A stretch of 64,000 bases of DNA, from contig JALJCQ010000013.1 in NCBI GenBank assembly GCA_023091665.1, positions 496,001 to 560,000 of the forward strand. Direction: 5' to 3'. The DNA comes from Pythium myriotylum. Taxonomy: Eukaryota > Oomycota > Peronosporomycetes > Pythiales > Pythiaceae. The position numbers were made by a program, and so were the translations under genes. This document shows, in pieces, positions 11,572-20,475 of the stretch. Position 1 is the stretch's first letter, and the number at the start of each line of letters is the position of its first letter. The notes under the pieces were generated by a model. It saw nothing but the letters and a program-made list of their open reading frames with translations, was not told where the DNA came from and made no database searches.

Positions 11572-13665
11572 TTAATCCCAGCCGTGGCCGCCGTAGTAGT
11601 ACTCGTCCTCTTCGCCGAAGTTTTCGTCACCATCGTCGCTATTGTAGTCATCCCCCCAACCTCCGTTCCAATCCCCATCCCAGCCACCACCCCAATCGTC
11701 ACCGAACTCGTCGTCATAGTCGTCATCATATTCGTGGTCTTCATCGTCCAGCGCCTCAGCAAGAACGAACACATCGTCTTCAAGCGCGTACTCCGGCACG
11801 GCACTCCACGGGGAATCGTCAGGGACAGTAGCTTTCGCAGTGTAAAAACCGAACGACACAATCCTGTCGAAGATATCGTCGTGGAGTCCTTCTACCTCGA
11901 CTCGGAAAGTCAGGCTGGGATTTTTGCGCCGAACTCCCTTTAATGCAGCCTTAAACCTCTTGAAATACCCAACACACCACTCATGCTCCACGTCGATGTC
12001 ATTCCCATTCTTTATCTCAACGTAAACGCGCTTGGACGGAATGCGCTGAGTTTGTTTTGGATCCAACATGCTTTGCAAGAGTTTTTGGATCGCATTATAG
12101 AAGCGTTTCTGGTCCTCGTCCGTTTCATGGCCGAGCGTGAGGCAGTAGCACTGTGTGGAGTGGGCTTGGTTTGCCTTCATGTTGACAACGTCAAAAATTG
12201 CCTTGCCAGACACTTCAACTTTGGGCAGTTTCAACTGGGTGAGCCGTTCGAGTTTGCCTAATGTGTAAAGAGCGCTGTCACGGAAACGCGCGTTGGGTGC
12301 ATCCGAACCCAAGCAAGAGGCGAGCGAAGCATAGTCTTCAGTCACAGAGAATTCTTCCAAGAGAGGACAGCAACGCACGAGCGCCTTGCAGAAACTATCG
12401 CCAACTACTTCCGTTGACAGCCGGTTTTCGGGTTTGAAGTGGGGAGGATCGATATCGGGGCGATCGAGTGGATCCATGTCATCGATGGCCTCGAGCGTCG
12501 AAGCACTATCGTCCACGTCCGAGTTGGCGATAATCGACAGCCTTTTCAATGACGGGCACGCACTCAGAACTCGAGACAGGTTCTGAGCAGTGGCGCCAAA
12601 ACCGTGCCGCCGAATCACGGCTGCTTCTTCGCGTCCAATATCTTCAAAGTACCAGTCCCAGTTCCACTCCATCGAAGTTCTCAACGTCAGCGACGTGAGC
12701 AGGGGCTTCATGTGGCTCCCAAAGATCTCAAAGAAATCAGTGCTCCAGGGCACTGAGATCCAATCAAACTCGCGAAGGTTCGTGCACGTCGCGCAGAAGT
12801 CCGCCCATGTTGTGCGATTAATGATCCACCGATCACGACTTTGCGGTGGATCAGGCTCATGCATGTACGAGCCATCGATGAGTTCAATATTGGGGCAGTA
12901 CCTCACGACTTGCTCCACAAAATTTGTCGAGTTCTTGAACTTGTCTTCGCTCTGGCGGTCTGGTAGACGAAGTTGCAACAACCCTCCATTGCTCTTGTGC
13001 CACTGCTCCATGCCTGCATACAGAGCTTCCACGAGCGGGTTGGTGACATCCCACACCCCATCTTCCACATACGACCGAAAGAGCAGCACTTTGAGCTTGG
13101 GGCAGCTCCGCGCGGCCACGTCCACGACCTCCTTGGTGTCACCTTCGAAAGACCGAAGGTCGAGCATCTCCAAATTGGTCGCCAAGCTCACGATCGTCGC
13201 GACCTCGCGGTCGATCTTGAGTTGCCACTCACGCGTGCTTGCGCCCTGCGGAGCGACCGCGTGGATCTTGATCTCGCGCAGGTACGCGCGCCGCTGCATC
13301 ACGCGGTGTCGCGTTTGCACGAGCTTGGCGCGCGTCCAGTATTCGCCGACGTTCACGCAGAGCTTGCCGAGTGCGAGCTGGCCGCTGATCTCGAGAGTGT
13401 GCAAGCGAAAGGCCTTGGACACGAACGCGAGCTCCTCGAGCTCGTCCTCGGCCTCGCTGCGGTCGTTCCACACAAACGGGCGCCGGCCGCTCAAGCAAAA
13501 GCTCATCACGAGGTGGAACAGCGTCGACGGCAGCAGCTCGAGCGGCGCCGCGCCGGGCAGACGAGGCGGCCGCTTGGCCTGTGCAGCTCGTCGGCCGCAT
13601 CGTCGGCCGCCGCGAGGCGCTCGCGCTCGCGTGGCGCCGTCAATCGCGCGTGGGCGTGGAGGCAT
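11572..13665 (-). CDS. F-box-like/LRR protein with acidic C-terminal tail
   Basis: A single-exon protein of 697 residues, started at ATG 13665-13663. It opens with a basic Arg/Pro-rich leader. An F-box-like segment follows (LELLPSTLFHLVMSF ... LAFVSKAFRLHTLE), then a long series of irregular leucine-rich repeats (for example LEMLDLRSFEG, FDWISVPWSTDFFEIFGSH, LTRLTQLKLPKVEVSG-type segments). The last ~70 residues are strongly Asp/Glu/Gly/Tyr-rich (DDDYDDEFGDDWGGGWDGDW...). The family could recruit substrates to a cullin-RING ligase; the acidic tail may mediate electrostatic binding to basic proteins. Both roles are inference. Paralogues are at 1-568, 49083-51332 and 55882-57714. Confidence 0.85.
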   Translation of the reverse strand: MPPRPRAIDGATRARAPRGGRRCGRRAAQAKRPPRLPGAAPLELLPSTLFHLVMSFCLSGRRPFVWNDRSEAEDELEELAFVSKAFRLHTLEISGQLALGKLCVNVGEYWTRAKLVQTRHRVMQRRAYLREIKIHAVAPQGASTREWQLKIDREVATIVSLATNLEMLDLRSFEGDTKEVVDVAARSCPKLKVLLFRSYVEDGVWDVTNPLVEALYAGMEQWHKSNGGLLQLRLPDRQSEDKFKNSTNFVEQVVRYCPNIELIDGSYMHEPDPPQSRDRWIINRTTWADFCATCTNLREFDWISVPWSTDFFEIFGSHMKPLLTSLTLRTSMEWNWDWYFEDIGREEAAVIRRHGFGATAQNLSRVLSACPSLKRLSIIANSDVDDSASTLEAIDDMDPLDRPDIDPPHFKPENRLSTEVVGDSFCKALVRCCPLLEEFSVTEDYASLASCLGSDAPNARFRDSALYTLGKLERLTQLKLPKVEVSGKAIFDVVNMKANQAHSTQCYCLTLGHETDEDQKRFYNAIQKLLQSMLDPKQTQRIPSKRVYVEIKNGNDIDVEHEWCVGYFKRFKAALKGVRRKNPSLTFRVEVEGLHDDIFDRIVSFGFYTAKATVPDDSPWSAVPEYALEDDVFVLAEALDDEDHEYDDDYDDEFGDDWGGGWDGDWNGGWGDDYNSDDGDENFGEEDEYYYGGHGWD

Positions 13666-13980
13666 CGTCTGGCTGGTGCTGGAAGGCAAGGTGAGACCGT
13701 GAGGTTTAAAAGCTCCTCTGAGAAACTCAGAATCAGATACGAGATCACATTATCAGCCAATGACAAAATGGTTGTCAAATGGCTACACGAGAAGGACTCG
13801 CGCCAGGACAATGTCGTCTGGAGAGAATGCATCTGCCATGAAGTGCAATCGTGGTCGCTTGCAAGACAGAACGGGATGGTGCGAAGACATCCACTGACAA
13901 AATAATATATTAAATAGATTTGATGGCTACCTGAATATTTCTTATGTGATACAAAATTGAAAACAAACCCAGAAGGACAA

Positions 13981-14020
13981 GTGTGTGTGTGTGTGTGTGT
14001 CTCTGTGTGTGTGTGTGTGA
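13981..14020. repeat. GT microsatellite
   Basis: An imperfect (GT)n run interrupted by TCTC lies in the intergenic space downstream of a short AT-rich stretch. Confidence 0.9.
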
Positions 14021-14278
14021 TACGAGGGCGAAAGACACGTGAACAGAGGGCCTGAAGGACGAGAACTCTGAGCCAACACCAACCAGATTGGATGTGGCAG
14101 ATGAATATTTGTCATCTGTTTCGCCATGGAGGTCCGGTTCACAGTTAGTGAAAATTCTCCAATGGGGAAAAAGATCGTTATGTGACAACTTGGCACACCG
14201 TCGCGCCTGACGATGAAGACAATCGAAGACGGCTGGTGTCTGCGGTTCTAGGGTTGAACCCCTAGATCGCATTGCAAG

Positions 14279-14803
14279 TCAGCGGATCAACATGTTGAAA
14301 CGATCTCTCATCTTCCGGTGAGCAACCACAATGAGCGCATCCTTGGTGAGGAGTCGTGTTCTCCAGCAATGCTTACTGTCTCCTTCAAGTTGAAGAAGAC
14401 AAACTTCCGCACAGAAACAAATCACCGCGGTTGCGGCGCCTCGAGCGGGTGCCGACTCTGCAGCCGGCAAGGACGAGTGCCAATCCGTCTCTTTCAATCG
14501 GAAATGCACTCTCTGAGAGCTTCTCTGTATGCATTTCTGATTGAGAGACGGTTTGGTGCCCAGCTTCAGTAGAACAAGATCAACTGTCTCTTTCCCAGGA
14601 TGCAGGACCGTCTCACCCAGAGGAGCTGGGTCCATTGTATGGACACCTGCACGAAACACTCGTGCGTTCCAGTGAACAATCGGACTATCCAAGTTGAAGC
14701 TGCTCGCTCGTAATCGCTTTGTTCCCAGCTTTGCGATTATTCCTGGAAGGGTCACTCCCACCGAACATTCGTCAATTTGCTGCGGAATGAAAGGCCCTAG
14801 CAT
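14279..14803 (-). CDS. Hypothetical protein (weakly supported)
   Basis: A 174-codon ATG-initiated frame with no family I recognise. The segment from the start to about residue 75 (PGIIAKLGTKRLRASSFNLD...) has a plausible protein composition, and a diverged repeat of its first part lies just upstream (about 14840-14960, frame broken). It may be a genuine small gene, a fragment of a decayed one, or chance. No signal peptide or membrane helix is evident. Confidence 0.25.
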   Translation of the reverse strand: MLGPFIPQQIDECSVGVTLPGIIAKLGTKRLRASSFNLDSPIVHWNARVFRAGVHTMDPAPLGETVLHPGKETVDLVLLKLGTKPSLNQKCIQRSSQRVHFRLKETDWHSSLPAAESAPARGAATAVICFCAEVCLLQLEGDSKHCWRTRLLTKDALIVVAHRKMRDRFNMLIR

Positions 14804-15070
14804 TGGGCCCGAGCGCAGATGCCTCTTGTCACCAACGGTGTCCGCCTATGCTTCGAGAGACTTCATCTATCGTAATCGTTATGCTCCCACCCTAACGATT
14901 ATTCCTGGATGGGTCGGCCCGGGGATATGCTCGTCTGCTTTCCTGTACAATGAACGGCCACTATACTGCGACCTAGTCGGGGATGTCTCGTGGTCGATGC
15001 TATCCGCTCATGCTTGAACAAGCTTCATTGCACAACTCGCCTCCGCCCACGCAAGCTTCTCACCCACACC

Positions 15071-16636
15071 ATGCGTATCGCTCTACTCAGCCTCTTCGCT
15101 GCTTACGCTTCGACTGCGACAGCGTCCCAGCCACCGACGGTCACGTTCCCCAACAACGCGACCATCACCGGCACGCTCACGACCAATGCCGCAGGCCATG
15201 GCGTTCGTCTCTTCCGTGGTATTCCGTACGCGGAACCTCCGATTGGAGAGCGGCGCTGGAAGCAAGCCACGCTCAAGCCCGTGACCCACGACATCAACGC
15301 GACCGCGTTTGGCAATGTCTGCATCAATAACCCAAGTGCCGGCATGATTCCTCCACCGCAGTCTGAAGACTGTCTCTTCCTCAACGTCTACTCGCCAGAG
15401 GGTGCGACGCGAGACTCCAGCTTGCCCGTCGTTGTGTGGGTCCACGGCGGGCAATTCATCCGCGGCTGGAGCTTCCAACACGAAGGCACCAATTTGATCG
15501 GCGCGGGCGACCAGAAGATTGTCTACGTCTCGATCGGCTACCGTCTCGGTGTCTTCGGCTTCTTGTCAAACGAAGAGATCTTGGCCGAGGGCGACGGCGC
15601 CAACTTCGGGCTGCGCGACCAGGAAGTCGCCTTTCAGTGGGTCAAACAGCACATCCGTGAGTTTGGCGGGAACCCGAATGACATCATCGCCCACGCTCAA
15701 AGCTCCGGGGCGATGTCCGTCTCGCTCCATCTGATCTCTCGCGACGGCGACCAGAAGCTCTTCAACCGTAGCATTACCGAGAGCGGGGGCTACACGACAG
15801 CCCACGACTCGCCATCCAAGTCGGCGCAACGAAACATCACCAATCAGCTCGCAGAAGCCGTTGGATGCTCGGCGCCTCAGACAAGCCTTCTGAGCTGTCT
15901 CCGCGCCGTCAGCGCCGACGCGGTCTTCAAAGCGGTCGGCACCTATCTCTATCGTCCGACCGTCGATGGTGTTTTTCTCAAGGATGTCCCGATTCGTCGG
16001 GTGTTAGCTGGAAAGATCTCGCGCGTTCCGACGCTGATCGGTGCCAACACTGACGAAGCCTGGTTCTACACTGCCAACTATGCGGAGGCATCGCAGTTCG
16101 ACGCGTACGTTCGTGCTACGTACCCGCTTTTGACAGAAGCAGAGTTCGCTCGCGTCCAGGAGATCTACAACCCCGCCGACTTCAAGACCCCACGCCACCG
16201 CGTCTCCCAAGTGCAAACCGACGGAACCTTCGTGTGCCCGAGCGAATTGCTTTCAGCTAAGCTCGCTGAGCAGCCGTCGTCGCCCACGTACCGCTACCGC
16301 TTTAACGAGCCCAACAGTGACGGTGTCACCCCCCACCAAGCCGAGCTCCCGTACGTATTCAACGAACCCGCGTCTCTCCCAAACACCACGGCTGCTCAGA
16401 CTCTCGTGAACAAGATCGAGAATTACTGGGTCCACTTCATCAACACTGCCAACCCAAACTCGCACGACGCGACGCAAGTCCAGTGGCCACGCTACACCGT
16501 ACCGGCCAAGAATGAGATCCTGCTCCAGCAAGGCATTGGCCTCGAGACCACAGGTGCCCAGGACCCGTTGCACAACAGCCGCTGCGCATTCTGGTACGCA
16601 GTAGACGAGCGCATCGCAGCCACAGTATCCCAGTAA
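15071..16636 (+). CDS. Secreted type-B carboxylesterase, copy 2
   Basis: A single-exon protein of 521 residues starting at ATG 15071, with the same signal peptide as copy 1 (MRIALLSLFAAYASTATA). SEDCLFLNV, the HGG loop, the AQSSG nucleophile elbow, the acidic GANTDEAW and the histidine in PHQAEL are all present. Most of the first 370 codons match copy 1 almost residue for residue, with differences concentrated around the segments TYLYRPTVDGVFLKD and FYTANYAEASQ. The two copies are inverted relative to each other and bracket kinases A and B and the F-box-like gene. The gene converges on receptor C, with 123 bp between stop codons. Confidence 0.92.
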   Translation: MRIALLSLFAAYASTATASQPPTVTFPNNATITGTLTTNAAGHGVRLFRGIPYAEPPIGERRWKQATLKPVTHDINATAFGNVCINNPSAGMIPPPQSEDCLFLNVYSPEGATRDSSLPVVVWVHGGQFIRGWSFQHEGTNLIGAGDQKIVYVSIGYRLGVFGFLSNEEILAEGDGANFGLRDQEVAFQWVKQHIREFGGNPNDIIAHAQSSGAMSVSLHLISRDGDQKLFNRSITESGGYTTAHDSPSKSAQRNITNQLAEAVGCSAPQTSLLSCLRAVSADAVFKAVGTYLYRPTVDGVFLKDVPIRRVLAGKISRVPTLIGANTDEAWFYTANYAEASQFDAYVRATYPLLTEAEFARVQEIYNPADFKTPRHRVSQVQTDGTFVCPSELLSAKLAEQPSSPTYRYRFNEPNSDGVTPHQAELPYVFNEPASLPNTTAAQTLVNKIENYWVHFINTANPNSHDATQVQWPRYTVPAKNEILLQQGIGLETTGAQDPLHNSRCAFWYAVDERIAATVSQ

Positions 16637-16759
16637 GTCGTGAGCCGTTAGTTCATATCTAGTGTCTCAGCACACATCAGACGCATACAACTACACGATA
16701 GGTCTGCTGAGAGAGTTCTTGGACGACCAGATTGGAAAGTTGTAAACGATATCTGAATA

Positions 16760-19700
16760 TTACTGAGGTTTCACATCAGCTGATTTTTGCGCCTTCCGTA
16801 GTTCGTAGAACATCTCCATCGCTGTTGGACGATCGCTCGGTTCGAAACTCACACAACGACTAATCAACGCCGATACCGCCTCCGGACAGGTCGGCGATGG
16901 CGAAGGCCGCAGCTGACCAGTTCCCACCAATCGTACCAGACGAGAATTCCTTTCAACTGCACTCGACTCGGACGATACGAACGTAGGGTCGTCCGCGAAT
17001 GGATGACCACAACGATCCAGCTCCACCAACAGCACGCCGAACGAGTAGATGTCTGCCTTCTCATCGTACGCCTCGCCTCGCAACACCTCTGGCGCCATCC
17101 ACGCTGCCGTGCTCTTCTCACTCGCCATCATCGCGTCCACGTTCACGTCACTACTAATACCGAAATCGCTCAGCTTGCACTTCCCGCTCGCATCCAACAG
17201 AACGTTCTTGGCCCGGAGATCTCGATATACGATCGGCACTTCGAACGAATGCAAGTACACCACAGCTTCCGCGACGTCTGCAGCCATCCGAGCTTTGCAT
17301 GGCAGTTGCGATAATGTCCACGTGTCGAACCACTCGCGTCCGGTCGACTCGGGATGTTTGTGAACGAATGTGTCGAGATCTCCACCAGCCATGTACTCGG
17401 AGACAGCGGCCAAGTCGCGGATGCTCGTGAAGGTGACGCCGACGAACTTGGTGATCTTTGGGTGCTGTAACTTCGCGCACATTCGAATCTTGTCGACGAA
17501 GCTACGAAGCACTGACTCATCGCGCCATGCCCCTGGCAGCATAAGTCTGATCGACACCGGCTTGCCATGGAATGAACCACGATACACAGCGCCGGGACCC
17601 TCACTAGCGATTCGAGCCTGAAGTTTCACGGCGTTGTGGTCGATTTGGTATCCTGCCAAAACGTGTTCGTCACGAAACGATTGAACGAGTGACTCTAGCT
17701 GGCTCCAATCCTGCTCTGACATGTCGTTGACTTCGGTTGGCGAGTCAATACGGGAGTATTTATCCCCATCGGCTGCCTTCTCTCGGCGCCTCTTGGCTAC
17801 TACGACCACGCGATAAATGATCACGATTGTGATAAAAACACAGAGACTGCCGAGAAGCGAGCCCACGAGAAGAATGGTGTTGGCCGACTTGGTTTTTGTC
17901 TTGACAACATTTGCCTCGTCACCGCCGCGTGAGTCATCTGGAGATATCGTCGTCGGAGTTTGGGATGCGCCTCGAGTTTGAGGTGAAGAATATGATGAGG
18001 ATTTAGGGGTCGAAGCGTTATCGTTTGAGTTGGGTTTTGATGACTTGACGTCTGAAGTACTGCGAGATGCCCCATCATCGAGAATTGGCGAGATCGCACC
18101 AGATGAACGCTTCGGGCGAGAAGTAGTCGCGGCTCGATCTTCAGTAGTTTCGTCTCCCACATCGACGGAGTTCGAGCTCGCGTCGGAGCCACTCACATCA
18201 CCCCGGCTTCCATCCGACTTTTTACTTGGGCTTGAGCTTGGGCTTGGGCTTGGACTTGGGCTTGGACTTGATGGTAGGGACGGTAAGGGTGGGACCGTGT
18301 TTGGCGGAGGAGTGGTGGTGTAGAGTTCGTCGAATCGTTCGTCTTCGCCAAAAAAAATAACTCATTGAGCAACAAATAACAAAAGTGGTCTGCATGAGCT
18401 GCTCACTTACCACTGATTACGCAGACGCCAATATCCGGATCAATTTTGAGAGCTGTCAGGTTTGCTGTTGGCTCATCGCAACTTGTCTGAAGAAACTGAT
18501 CGGCACCAAACATCTGAAGGCCCAAGAAGGCAGGAAGATCGGATTCGCGGATCTCAAACGACAATATCTTGACGCTGTATAAATTTCTATCGAATATTTG
18601 TGCAATCAGAGAACATAGCCTGCGGGCCATTCCGGACCAAAAACCACTTACACAGCGATGAGATTCTTAGGCCACTTGACTCCGCGCACGCTCACAAACG
18701 GACATTCAGAGCACTCACTGTACATGTGTATTCCAGAGAGTCAAACGTTGCCAAACTCGACAAAAGGTCAGTTCAAAAGATAAACTCACAACACTTCCAT
18801 GGAAATGGGAAATGGTGCGCCCGTGAGAGTGACGATCGGGTTTTGGCTGAAGCTTCTACATATTTGAGCAAAACAATAGCGCTTAGGTTATGGGGGCCGG
18901 TGGTGTGGAACGATATCGTACATTTGTTCGATAGACTGAAAATCAATACCATCCAGAGTCGTAAATTGGTTGTCCTCGAAGTTTCTACGTACAGCGGTCG
19001 AAACGTAAGTGGTTTGTGTGAAAATCCTTTCAATAGCTCACGTGGAAAACGGACATCGTCTTTAGTCCGCGTGGCAGTTTTGCACCATCAAGCGACGATA
19101 ACTTAGCAGTCTTGATAGATCTAAACCACAACCCGTGTAGGTTTCTTTTTAAACACTTGAGTGATAACAAATCAAGACTTACAAATAGACGAGCGTTTCT
19201 GGGAACGTGATGTCACGCAGGGTGTCGATGCCGCATCGCGACCAACACAAGACCGACCTGCTCGAAATTGTCAGCCAAAAGCTCGCGGTATCAGATTTCT
19301 TTGATGAACGCACAGTCGCTCAAGTCCAGGAGGCCACAAGAAGATGTCCAGCCGATCCGCGGCGATGTTCGAGAGAGACCTGTCACGCATATTTAGTTGT
19401 TAGTGTCACACTCAACAGGACTCTTCGAGTCTCAACTTACAACTGCTTGAGGTTCTTGGCATTCGAGAAATCACCTCCAAGCTTGAGTGGTGTCGTTGAC
19501 AGGACTCTGACAAGCAGTGGAAACCCAGTTCAGACGACCGTGAACCCACTATGACAAAAGCAGCACAAAGAGTTCGCACATCCTGATTGACTCGGTCGGG
19601 AGACTATCGACGCGACCTAAGACTGTGTTGCTCACTGCGAGCACGCCATCTTTGTCGAGCGAGAACTCCTCAGTCGTGCAGTTCGGGTAGACGATCCACG

Positions 19701-19839
19701 CGTCTGTCGCTGGGTTCGTCTTGGCGGCCATGAAGGTGGCCACCGCCGGAGCATCCTGCCCCGTGTTGCGACACACGGCGGCCGGGCTCGCGCGAACGAG
19801 AGCGGCGATGGCGACCCAAGCGACTGCTCTCAGCTGCAT
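16760..19839 (-). CDS. LRR receptor-like protein C with predicted pseudokinase domain
   Basis: Ten exons: 19839-19580, 19506-19441, 19379-19314, 19257-19183, 19120-19055, 18984-18922, 18855-18790, 18717-18652, 18586-18411 and 18342-16760. They give 2487 nt (828 residues). I start at ATG 19839-19837, giving signal peptide MQLRAVAWVAIAALV. Seven single-LRR exons follow, then the SFEIRESDLPAF exon. The final exon has a stalk with a Ser-Pro dipeptide run, a membrane helix (ILLVGSLLGSLCVFITIVII) and a kinase fold. VAIK reads VSIR, the alpha-C Glu is Lys (FVDKI) and HRDLK reads YRDLR; DFG and APE remain. This predicts weak or no catalysis. Its kinase end is almost identical to gene D over about 0.7 kb. 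Confidence 0.9.
18225..18271. repeat. Hexanucleotide repeat coding Ser-Pro run in receptor C
   Basis: Tandem CTTGGG/CTTGAG/CTTGGA units on the plus strand encode about eight Ser-Pro dipeptides in the extracellular stalk of receptor C. Such a run is expected to form a stiff, possibly glycosylated spacer. Confidence 0.8.
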
Positions 19840-20475
19840 GGCACGTTCGGGAGTGACGAGAAAACCCCAAAGCCTATTGGGAGCCGAGTCCCAGCGTGCG
19901 CCAATCACTGTTGGCGTTCAGAAAACCACAACGTACGTTTTCTGTCCTCGTGACAAATGGACAACACCTTCTATCGGCGCATAAACGGTACGCTCGCGAT
20001 GGACATTGACCGTTTTCTGCGATATGGCCTGGTTTTGTACCAAAAGCCTGCTAGACCCCGAGATCGGAGCAAGTGTGCACTGTATGCACAGCGCATCGAG
20101 GCGAGCGAGGTTAGCCGCCTCCATGTCTACGACTCTCAGCACTGCAAAAGCACATGAATAGGTTTCTTTTGGAAATCCTCCCGTCTTCGCTGCGTTGAAC
20201 TTGTTTGGAAAAAGACGTCGTCTATCCCGAAGGTCACCTAACCGCGGCGTTATGATTGGCTACGTCAATGAAACAGGATGCTTCTAGATTTTCGGCTCGT
20301 GCGGGAATGACCTGGCCATGATTTCAAATTCGAACTTGATTCACTAAGCCGTTTGAGCGTCAACTTCATTCCCCAGATCACGATCGAAATGTACAGGAGA
20401 TCGTCTTGACTTCAACATACATCACTATTTAAACCCACTGAAACTTATATCTGCGCTCATTGCATCCAAGCCATC
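19840..20475. other. Intergenic spacer between tandem receptors D and C
   Basis: This 636-bp spacer should contain the 3' end signals of D and the promoter of C (both minus). No other coding sequence or repeat was recognised. Confidence 0.4.

Larger units (their letters stand above)
13666..15070. other. Intergenic region with GT repeat and a possible small gene
   Basis: The gap lies between the F-box-like gene (minus) and carboxylesterase copy 2 (plus). It holds a GT microsatellite near 13981-14020. A minus-strand frame from ATG 14803 to 14279 (174 codons) has no domain I recognise. Two diverged copies of a segment containing CGATTATTCCTGGA lie near 14735 and 14898, so part of this region looks like an old local duplication. 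Confidence 0.4.

Noticed and set aside
12590..13702. 370-codon plus-strand frame opposite the F-box-like gene
   Set aside because: Ser/Arg-rich antisense shadow in GC-biased sequence; equivalent long shadows lie opposite the paralogue at 49-51 kb.
14233..14275. Possible tRNA T-arm (GGTTCAACCC) on the minus strand
   Set aside because: No matching acceptor, D or anticodon stems could be built around it.
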